From the NCBI GenBank assembly GCA_905160935.1, contig CAJHZI010000409.1:124001-188000 (forward strand): a stretch of DNA of 64,000 nucleotides, read 5' to 3'. How positions within the stretch are numbered: position 1 is the stretch's first letter; every line of letters begins with the position of its first letter. The stretch comes from Enchytraeus crypticus. Lineage: Eukaryota > Annelida > Clitellata > Enchytraeida > Enchytraeidae. The notes below the pieces were generated by a model that saw nothing but the letters and a program-made list of their open reading frames with translations, had not been told where the DNA came from and searched no databases. The translations under genes and the position numbers were made by a program. Below, piece after piece: positions 43,953 through 53,217 of the stretch.

Positions 43953-44998
43953 AGAAATATTTCATTTATTGGGGTTAAAAAATTCCTATATTCGTAATTT
44001 TAATTATAGAGATTTTTATTTCGTATTTCGATTATATAATGTGATATAGTACCATTTATGTTTCTAAAAGTTGTTTTGATTCAAGTAATGTTGGTTGTTG
44101 ACTTTTAAAAGAGCTGTCTTTTGTTAAATTGCAGCTGATTCAATTTCCTATGCATTAGACTAAAATCGGCCTGTAATTGTGTAAGGAAGTTGTAATTATA
44201 GCCACTTAATGCTTCAAATTGCTTAGCTGAATGTTATCTAATTTGTTAGGTACTGTATAATAGTTCTGGTTAGAAAAACTTGTGACTGCAGTTTAATTTA
44301 GTTTTTAATTAGGTTTTTACTGAATTGCAAATTGCAGTATATTAATTATTTCACTAATTTATTTTTTGCACATGATTTGCTATGATGAAATTCTATTTTT
44401 GAAAACCCATGATATTCACCATATATCCTCTAAGAAGTACTGAGCAAATCTACAGAGCTATTCTTATTTAGATCCGCTAGTTTTTGTGTCTTATTGATGC
44501 TTTGTTTCTAGTACTTTTCTCTGGTTTTTTGTGCTAAAATTTAGTTAATTCTAAATTCTTAGGGGCTTGACTGGCTATTTGATGAAAAAATTAACTTGAA
44601 ATTTGAAAATTAATACTGCCACATTGTAAGGGTTATGTATTACGCACAGTAATATGGCTGATCTATAATTGCTAACATAATGCTCATCCATAATTATAGC
44701 CATCACTCTTATGCTACATGTTTGAATTGTAAAATCTAGTGAATGTACTAGATTTTATTTAGATGTCTCAAACATTGGCTCTACCAGGCCCAATCTGATG
44801 GAGCTATTAACAGTATTTTATACATCTTGAAACTGAATAGTTCTTACAAAATATATTTATAAATACTATATGCTGCAGTTTGGTAGGAGGATTTGCCTCT
44901 AACAATTATTTTTATTTTCTATTTAATATGGTTTTGTTTTAAGGTTATGTTTGTTAAATCTACCTATATTTATACTTTATACATAAAGTTAAATGGAA

Positions 44999-45142
44999 GC
45001 ACTGATCGCAGGTATAGCTGCTGAATCAATCAGCTAGCTGACTTGACTGCTAGAACAGGCAGTGCAAGACTATGTTCTCCTGATTGCAACTCATACTGTC
45101 CAGTTGTTCTCTTGTAGACAAGAACGGCAGTATGTTACAATA
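44999..45142 (+). ncRNA. H/ACA box snoRNA candidate 1
   Basis: Hairpin 1 is closed by GCACTG/CAGTGC (44999/45060) with inner stem TAGCTG/CAGCTA. H box AGACTA is at 45067. Hairpin 2 is closed by CATACTG/CAGTATG (45092/45128) with inner stem GTTCT.TTGT/ACAAGAAC. ACA lies at 45137 exactly three nt before the proposed end. This matches the hairpin-hinge-hairpin-tail rule. The pseudouridylation target is not identified. Confidence 0.72.
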
Positions 45143-45506
45143 TCTGGAGTACATTCCACCAGATTCAACCCTGTTTTAATTATAGTTAAACTTCTACTGG
45201 TTACAAGAAAAATGTGTCTTTAGATTTCCTTCAAATGGTTGAACTACATTTTTTTGCTGTTGTTGTTAGTTAGAAAGTCTTCTATTTTTGTCGAATCCAT
45301 CATTAGCGATTTATAATGTACATAGTACATGCACTTAGCTAGCTATATTTGCTGTACATATACTATGCTATATTCTGTGTTTTGAAGTGTAAAAATCTGT
45401 GTACCATAGGGTCAATGTATTTATGTTGCATAGGAGTTGACAATAAATGAAAACCTTGCAATGATATTACAAATGAAGGTTATGAGAGGAGTAGAGCTCT
45501 TTTGCA

Positions 45507-45643
45507 AGTTTACAGTGATGAAGCTATTTTAGCGCCTAGGGGGCAGCCGCTAAGGCGCTGGAGCCAGAAATGGCTGAACCCACCAGGGCTGGTTTGTCTT
45601 CCTGTGGGCGATAACACGCCCTTATGGGCTGTCTGAGTAAACT
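45507..45643 (+). ncRNA. Long C/D-type RNA candidate with structured interior
   Basis: Stem AGTTTAC/GTAAACT (7 bp), C box GTGATGA (45515), D box CTGA (45633), 137 nt. The interior is GC-rich and folds locally (GCGCC/GGCGC; GGGCG/CGCCC), unlike simple guides. It could be a U3/U8/U22-type processing RNA or an scaRNA. I found no rRNA or snRNA match from memory. Confidence 0.55.
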
Positions 45644-45907
45644 GGACAAGATTCAGTTTTATAAATTTACAGTACTATTAATTTGAAAATTGTTTCAGTT
45701 AATATGCACCAATAAACAATTATATCAGTAATTGATACTGTACATTATTTTTCTGGCTTTGATTTTAATTATGCTGACATAGTAAACGTTTTCTCAGAAT
45801 TACTAAGCAATATTAGTAAATCAAATATCATTAGTTTTTTGTTCTGAAATGCTGAAAGGCTATGCAGCGCTAATACATCACCCTATAGCTTTTCAGGGAT
45901 TTAGTTG

Positions 45908-46017
45908 TGTTTTTTCGGAACTATTGCTGTTGGTGCATTTGCTGAAAAAAGATGATAACCGCTGTAACATCAGGGAAGCTGATAATAGTCAGAGTAATTG
46001 CAGCGCTAAGAACATTT
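45908..46017 (+). ncRNA. H/ACA box snoRNA candidate 2
   Basis: Hairpin TTTTTTCGG/CTGAAAAAA (45910/45942), hinge AGATGA, hairpin CGCTGTAA/TTGCAGCG (45960/45998) with inner CTGA/TCAG, and ACA at 46012 three nt before the proposed end. A further hairpin (CTGAAAGGCTAT / ATAGCTTTTCAG) lies just upstream at 45850-45892. Target unknown. Confidence 0.6.
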
Positions 46018-46771
46018 TTAGCTGTGTGGTGTCTGAAATTAGTATTGGTACCTAGAATGCAATTTTGTATGAAGATTTTATAATACTGACTAGATTAATA
46101 GGATTTGTGCTCTCTTGATATTGCTGCAGTGGCTTAAGTTCCTGTTTCATGTAGGGCGTTAGTTTTTAAAGTATATTTCTAATTAATATTTTATTCTGTT
46201 GCAAGCTATATTCAATCACAGTGTTTCCTGTTACAAATGTTTCTGTATTGTATATCTACAGATTCCAAGATGAATTATTTTGAGAGAATCCAGAGGGTCT
46301 AAGGAAGTCACTTCACACAGCTTTCGTCTGTATATCCTTTATTTTATCATTCCTTGTAGTTTTGCGTAATATTCTGATATGCGGTGTTTGTGAACTAAAT
46401 GTTAGTGATATTTTTAATATTAAGTTAGTAATTTTTATTACTATGTAATATTGATTTTAATTTTTAAATGGAATGTGGTCCTGACAGGTTTGGCAAATCT
46501 ATTATTTTTACTAAACTGCCTCTATTAGTAATTAGTTATATTTAAAAAAGTGTGTCTGCATATACTTTTGCAACAACTACTTTCACTGTGTTCTTTGATT
46601 TAATAATAAATATGTTTGGTAAATGTTAGTCTTAAAGCATTTAGATATAATTATACTTATTAGTTATTAATTAATTTTTTTTGTCTTCTGAAGTTGCATC
46701 TGTTCAATTAAATTGAAATTAATTTATTTAAGCCATTTCATTAAATTAGTTTATAAACTATTTCAATTGCT

Positions 46772-46870
46772 TTGCACAACAGTTCATCTATGATGATTTA
46801 TCAATAGACAAGCATATGTCTGAACAACTGTGTTGAAGCCATACAAATCTGATCAGAAACTGTTGTGCAA
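46772..46870 (+). ncRNA. SNORD27: C/D box snoRNA, SNORD27-like copy 2
   Basis: Extended 13-bp perfect stem TTGCACAACAGTT/AACTGTTGTGCAA, C box ATGATGA (46790), guide AGACAAGCATATGT before D' CTGA (46820), D box CTGA (46849). Same 18S target as copy 1. The boundaries include the extended stem, so the mature RNA is probably shorter. Confidence 0.92.
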
Positions 46871-47107
46871 AACTTAGTATACATTTTTGCTGTGTTTAAA
46901 TATTTCCAAAATAATTTGTTAAAAAAATAATTTCATTAATAAATTAAAGAGTAACAATTCTTGTAAGCAATACTTTAACCTATATGTAGTCTATCTGTGA
47001 TGCTGTAAATGATACAGACATATGTTCCTACGGGTATTTGTTATGACTCGGCATTAGTTGTATGGAAATGTTTTAAATATGCTTCGCTTCGGGTCTCTTT
47101 AGTTACG

Positions 47108-47187
47108 GGTTCTTAATGATGATGTTTAAATAGACAAGCATATGTCTGAATTACTGTGTTTGACACCATCCATATCTGACAAGAATC
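47108..47187 (+). ncRNA. SNORD27: C/D box snoRNA, SNORD27-like copy 3
   Basis: Stem GGTTCTT/AAGAATC (one G-U), C box ATGATGA (47116), the same 14-nt guide before D' CTGA (47146), D box CTGA (47176). Its 3' half resembles copy 2 (ACTGTGTTTGACACCAT versus ACTGTGTTGAAGCCAT), so copies 2 and 3 are a recent local duplication. Confidence 0.92.
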
Positions 47188-47293
47188 TTGTAGCAAGTAT
47201 TTAAAATATATATATATATATATACATATATATTGCCCTTATAAAGAATTTTTATTATTTGTACCAATTATAATATTCTTTGTATGTTTTGAA

Positions 47294-47463
47294 TTATTGT
47301 TTTTTTGCTTTTTATATTTTATTAATTGCTAGCATTTGTTAAAAGAAATATCCTTTTAGTATCATGTACTCTATTAAAAATAGCAATGGTAATGATACTA
47401 AAAGGATATTTCTTTTAACAAATGCTAGCAATTAATAAAATATAAAAAGCAAAAAAACAATAA
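47294..47463. repeat. Perfect 71-bp-arm inverted repeat in the host gene
   Basis: Arms at 47294-47364 and 47393-47463 are exact complements around a 28-nt spacer. Part of the spacer (GTACTCTATTAAAA) is itself inverted just outside the right arm (TTTTAATAGAGTAC, about 47470), a nested layout expected from template switching. Confidence 0.92.
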
Positions 47464-47909
47464 CATCATTTTAATAGAGTACGAGAACATATATGAGCAA
47501 GGAGAAGGAGGAAAAATAGACCCTAAATCTAACAATAACCTTAATCATTCCTCCTAACCTTAACCCTAACACAAACTCTCTAAAAAGCATATTTGGTTTT
47601 AATTTACATTTAATTTAAAAAAAACTGTTAATAATTTCAAACTGTCTCCACATATCTTTAGTTTTTCCATCTACATGCTCCGGTTTGCCTGCTCATTTGT
47701 GTTCTTGCTCAAAATTAGTTATTTTTACATTTCAGAAATGTAATGATTATATATCTGGACAACTGTTTTCTTATCCAGAATGAATTAAAAATTCTAAGTT
47801 AGATTATTTTTGTGTTTAAAAGATGTTTTTTTGAAATTCTTTAACGGCTGCCTGACTTGTAATTATTGGTAAAGCGTTACCATTGCTAGGGATTATGGCT
47901 TCACATAAT

Positions 47910-47989
47910 GGGTTGCAGATATGATGAGCATTTTATTTTTATTGAATATAATGATAGATTATATATTAGCTCTAACTGATCTGCAGCCC
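47910..47989 (+). ncRNA. SNORD44: C/D box snoRNA, SNORD44-like
   Basis: 11-bp stem GGGTTGCAGAT/ATCTGCAGCCC (one G-U), C box ATGATGA (47921), D box CTGA (47976). The guide TATTAGCTCTAA before D complements 18S UAGAGCUAAUA, the SNORD44 site (human A166). The ATTAGCTCTAACTGA end is as I recall it in human SNORD44. Confidence 0.88.
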
Positions 47990-48089
47990 TGGGTGTAATT
48001 TAGTTGTTTTTCTCTACTCATTTTAATCGTCGCCTATTTGCTATAATGCTACACAATGTATTTATGTATTTGACAAGGCTATGTAATGC

Positions 48090-48320
48090 TCTTTTGCTAT
48101 GTAATGTATTTATGTATTGGTGCTTGTCCGTGTACCTCTTGGTATGTTGTCGATCTGAGTTCTAAAAATTGGTTGCAAATTTCCTACAGGGAGTTGACTA
48201 ATTCTGATGTTCAGTCGTCATCACGTGATGTTTTGCTTCTTTTGATGCAGCGTCTGTTTGAGACGTCCTTTACATTGCCTTGTGGTGAGGAACTGGACCT
48301 TAACATTATTGCTTGATTAA
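48090..48320 (+). repeat. SINE-2 copy
   Basis: Aligns by eye with 17290-17515 and ends GAGGAACTGGACCTTAAC. The short open frame across it is incidental. Confidence 0.6.
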
Positions 48321-48508
48321 TACTGATATGATGAAGCTGATGTTTGAATAAGCTCTTAGAATTGTCTTTATCTATTCACTGTATTTTGTAAGAATATCTC
48401 CATGAGAGTAGTACTCTAAAAAAATTTATTCACCTTGAAATTTATTAAGCTCAACATTTTTTATTCACATTGAAATTATTAAATTTCAACTGTTTCTTTA
48501 GTAAGTTT

Positions 48509-48587
48509 GATTGCAGACATGATGATTATTAAAATTATTTCACTTGCACTGAATACCATGATATAAAATTGGCTCTGATCTGCAATC
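48509..48587 (+). ncRNA. C/D box snoRNA, target unassigned
   Basis: Perfect 9-bp stem GATTGCAGA/TCTGCAATC, C box ATGATGA (48519), D' CTGA (48549), D box CTGA (48575). Candidate guides are TATTTCACTTGCA (before D') and ATATAAAATTGGCT (before D). I could not match either to an rRNA or snRNA site from memory. Confidence 0.82.
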
Positions 48588-49793
48588 TCATTTACAGTAA
48601 GGCATTTTTTTAAAGAAAAATTTGATTACATGTAGCTATGACGATTGTAATATTAGTAAACTGAATTTCTAGCTACACAATGATGAGCAAGTTGTATTTG
48701 CATTAATTGTAATTCAACAACATGAATTCATCCATGCCCTTGTTTTTATCCAATACCCACATAGACAAACTTTTATTTTAACTTTAAGTTATACTGTTTA
48801 AATAAGCTTGTTCGTTTTTAACTGCAAACTTTTAATATGTTTTTATGTGAAGGGTCCTCGTGAGTGCCTTGTGCCTGAGGTATACCTCGATTCTGCACAT
48901 CTTATTTTGCTCGATATCTGTATATGATGCGATGCTCTGTTGTGCAAAGTGAGGGATTAAATGAAATAAGTAAAATAAAATATATGAGGTGTCGAAGACT
49001 GCTTTGTCATGTTCCTCCATCTGTTGGCAGCACGGATATAATTATGTTATCTCGCACCATGTCTGTAGAGCCGGTACTAACTATGGTTATTAGCATTGCA
49101 TTCAGTGTAGTGAAGAGCTAATGGTACTAACTATGTTATGAGGGCATTTGCTCTAATTCTCTGTGTTATTATTTACTGATGACTTGTTATTGTAATTACT
49201 GAAGTCATTTTATGTTATCTTAGTCACAAAGACACATGATTGTTGTTAAAGAAATCGAATGATTAAAACTGGAATTGAATTTTATGCTGTTGTTTTGGTG
49301 CTTCATATGCTATTCAGCTGCCATGTACATTTTTTAATACAAGATACTGCATGTATTAACTTTGGACAAAAGAATAATTTTAGAAGTCTGGCTTTATATA
49401 TACATTTATTTGCCTCCCTTATCATACCTAGGAGAACCCTATCGATCATCACTTCGCTACCATAAGTGTGTAATAAAGCTCTACTCTTACCGTCTCCATT
49501 TGTTTCTTGCGAAAGATAGAATTATCCTAATGGATATTAAGTATTCTGCAGGCTAAGGGATAGATACTTTATTAGCAAATTCACCATGACATATGCACAG
49601 TATTACAAGCGCTTGCGCTGAATGCCGCAAAACAATCTCAGATACGAGGAATACATTTCAGAAGCTTTAAAAATAAGACCATTTATCTACATTGAAATCC
49701 CTGGTAATTGCAGGTGCACCAACAAAGCGTAGAATTGTAGAATCAGAGAATATTTAACGTCTGTTTCCTCTCAGCGGATATCCGCTAAGATAT

Positions 49794-49839
49794 ACTTGGA
49801 AACATACTTAGCAGATATCCGCTAAGTATGTTTCCAAGT
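49794..49839. repeat. Palindrome with neighbouring third copy of the core
   Basis: ACTTGGAAACATACTTAGC and its complement surround AGATATCC; AGCGGATATCCGCT, a related palindrome, lies 20 nt upstream (49773-49786). A reversed SINE-2 end (TTTAACGTCTGTTTCC) is adjacent. Confidence 0.8.
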
Positions 49840-50579
49840 TTATGATATATCTTCATTTTCTTGCGTGATGCTTTAACAAGATAACAACTTGTCCTAAGAA
49901 CGCAGAAATTAATCTCGTAAAAACAAACAGATCTAATACATGACACCATTCACAGTGACATGACAAATTATCAGAAATTCTTAATTATTCGTTAATAAGC
50001 ATGACAGTAGGCAATGGTCACTATATAATAGGCATGAGTGATTGCAGTATGTAAATAAATAAATAAGAAAATAAATAAAAGTACCGCACGTGTAAAATCA
50101 AAGTAGGCATATGCTTCATTTCATTAAATCCAAGTATACTACACTTCATTGATCAAAGCTTTATCAAAGTGTTACCTGTGTCTGTGTTGTTTACAGTGTT
50201 TCTCACCGTATTATAAAACCCACATGTTGTGCTTAATAAACCAAGCTAAAATCCAACTAAAGCTGAATTTTTGCCTCTGTAGCATGACAGGTATAGGACA
50301 ACACGGGGATTTGAACCTCACTCTCCGAAACAGCCAGAAAATTGAACGAACATTCTACGGCCTCAGCCCAAATCTCATATTAAGATTAATGTAACTTAAT
50401 TATCCAAACCATTGGCGCTTTAGATTGGCGCTTCTAGGAATAGAATTGCAGACAAATCATCGATATTGTGCTCTAGGCATAAAGATGCGTTCAGTTAAGC
50501 TTTGATCTTTTAAATCAGCAAAAAGTATCGAGGTTACAAGATTTAAAAAGTCAATAATTCTTAAACTATAGTGTTCTGC

Positions 50580-50820
50580 CCAATGGCAGGTTCAACGTAC
50601 ACATTCAAGCTCAGTCTTTCACGCTTCATATTCATCAAGAGCCCTCCATAGATCAACAAGTTAATCCCTTTCAGAAAAGGCTATGTCTTAGCAATACATT
50701 ATACCGCCTATGGTTTGTAAAAAAAGTCCGGTTATTTCCCGTTGCCTTCTCAGTTTATGCTCTGTCGTCTCCTGCGACACGTGCAGTCATTGGTTGGTCT
50801 ATTCTATGTCCTAGACACCG
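50580..50820 (-). repeat. SINE-3 copy, reversed
   Basis: GGCAGGTTCAACGTACACATT ... AGAGCCCTCCATAGATCAAC ... CGTTGCCTTCTCAG ... CTAGACACCGCAG, the complement of the SINE-3 order. Confidence 0.72.
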
Positions 50821-52070
50821 CAGAAACTAAACTACGAAAGTGTTTTAATACATAATATGCCTAAATAATCTTCTAAATTTAGCGCAGACCAGTGCATAGT
50901 TGTGCATTATAATAGACCTATTAAGTAACAGTTTAAATAAGTATAATTTAATAACTTTCTATACGCATTCAGTGCTACCCGGTTCATTTGTAACTATACC
51001 ATTGCCTAGGATCTTACAAGAAAATTAAATCGCGATGGAATATGGGCGAAAATAGTGGGAGTTTCGTTCCTGTTAGGACAAAATGTGTCAAATCGCTAAA
51101 ACGGGGCATGGACTACTTTAAGAAGAGATTTGGTCGTAAAATCCTTGCTAGATATGTTAACTGTTCAACATATAGGCCTAATTAAATCAGCAATTACAAG
51201 TAATCAACAACTATTACAGTATTAAATAATATCTATAATTTAAGCTATTATCAATTAATTATTTCATACCAATTAATTTTCTATATATATATATTCTACT
51301 AATTATTTAAAATTGCAATAGCTCAAACCCCTTAGAAGGCTTACTGCAAAACATACCATAGTACAAAACACATCATCCGCAAATATTGCACAATTAGCAG
51401 AGAACAATGACAAACACATAAGGTGACACAACCATAAATAAGGATATCTGAAACAAATAGAATTATAGAAAACTATTCGCACAATATCAGTCAGTTCTCT
51501 GTATGAATATATAATTATACATCTTAAAATTAACTTTTTTGCAGAAGTCTATAACAAAACTGCTAGCGTGTCGAAGAGGCCCTAACCATAATACAACGAT
51601 ATAAGATTCTCTTGTAAATCTTTCATCTAACCTTGGAGTTTTGGAAAATTTAAGAAAATCGCTCTATGTTTGAAGACCATCTACGTCTGAACAGCAAGTT
51701 TCAAAAGGCTACAATGCTACGATTTTCGCAGCTTGGGTACAGGCTATTTGATATTTTATTTCTGATCTTCGGCAACACCTTAAAACTAGAAAAATTATGC
51801 TAAAAAATCTAAACTAAGCTTTGCAATGCCGTGAGATCGCATAGAAACTGCAGATTATAAAGACATTCAACCAAAGCAATGAATTCGCCCATAGCTGCAG
51901 AGCAGAGAGAGAGAGTTCTCACTCTCTTAGTGTACTGCCTACTGGCAGGTCCATGGTATATATGTCTTCCATGTCTTCCGCTTTCCTCTTCATTTTCACA
52001 TGAGTGGGTCTTTAAATCATCTAACACACCTAATCTCGGCCTGCCCCTGTCTCTTTCTTTTGCTCTCTCT

Positions 52071-52103
<33 letters not shown>

Positions 52104-53217
52104 TAATGAGCAAATATTTGGTTATTAAATATTTGGTTATATTTGGATATTTGGTTGCTCACTATTGCAGGGTAACTAAAAGTCTGTCAGCCCTTGATGA
52201 CATCAAAAACACAATCTGGAGGTCAAATTTATTAAATTAATATACTCCATGGGGTTTAAATATTTAGAACAGCACAATCGAACAAGTGCTTCAAGGAATA
52301 TGTCATATAAACACATTTACATTCAGACATTTTAAAGTTTGTGTTATCTTACAGCCATTTCACATGCAAATAATCAATTCATAGGAAAATAGTCACACAT
52401 TTCATATAAAATCGTTAAAATATAAAACAATATCTCATAAAATCGGTCAATAATTCAAAGGAATACAAATAATAGTACATAAAAATATCTTTTCTTTATT
52501 ATTAACTATTTCTATTAGTTTGTTGCTGATTGAAAAAGGGCACATTAAATTCACGAAATGCATAGACCAGTAAATTCAATGTTCACTACTGATATATTGG
52601 AAAACTTCACAACTTTATATACCAATTTTTTTGTGGTGAATTCAGTTAAATTCACAGAAGTTTCTGTCTTCTCCGAGTATAAAATAATTTAATCTTAAAA
52701 AATTAAGATGATTTACATTGATTAATCGACAATATTGATTGATTTAAGCTTAATCGATAGCTTTACTGATCTGTGAAAACTTACAATCTACGACATTAGT
52801 CAGGTGTCAAAGCAACTACACTCATTACGTCACAATTGCTATAGCAAACTGTCCATACGACGTCATCGTAACCATAGCAACCCAAGTTGGTTACCACATG
52901 ATATTACAGATTTTATTGTAATACTCAAGTGATCAGCATAGCATTAGATCTCATATCTCTTCTGATACAGCTGTTGCAATGCTAACCATTTGCACCATAG
53001 CTATAAAGACATATTTCACCAAACACAGCTATACAGATCTACCTAATAGACATTCTTTCAATATCAAACTATGCCGCTTAAAGCGTACGCTATTTTATCT
53101 GCCGCAATTACAACCGTTGTTAAGAAGATTTTCGTAATGTTGAAAGTGAGAGGCGTTGCTATGCACCCCGTTGCTATGACAACTGTTGTTAAGACGACGG
53201 ATGCCATGACGACCGTA

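Larger units (their letters stand above)
41757..49130 (+). ncRNA. Non-coding snoRNA host gene (5'TOP type); 3' end uncertain
   Basis: Ten small nucleolar RNA candidates lie on the same strand within 6 kb and no credible protein exon is present, as in the mammalian UHG/SNHG1 and GAS5 host genes. The likely start is the pyrimidine tract CTCTCTTTC at 41757-41765, a 5'TOP signature shared by snoRNA host genes, followed by a first exon ending at a good donor (TTATAA|GTGAGT, 41859/41860). Later exons are not resolved; they should be the short stretches between the snoRNAs. The 3' limit is a guess made from the last snoRNA and the first intergenic features. Confidence 0.7.
49131..53217. other. Intergenic between host gene and PTP4A
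   Basis: Mostly featureless AT-rich DNA. It includes a cruciform-prone repeat (49794-49839), a reversed SINE-3 (50580-50820), a reversed GA-tailed repeat (51940-52105) and a few A/T runs. The PTP4A 3' UTR presumably occupies the right edge; a poly(A) signal could not be fixed. Confidence 0.4.

Noticed and set aside
48625-48690. Possible extra C/D RNA (TGTAGCTATGACGA ... TAGCTACA)
   Set aside because: The D-like CTGA is not adjacent to the closing stem and the C box is atypical.
48844-49120. Possible third H/ACA RNA (hairpin GAGGTATACCTC and following stem)
   Set aside because: I could not place a convincing H box or an ACA three nt from an end.
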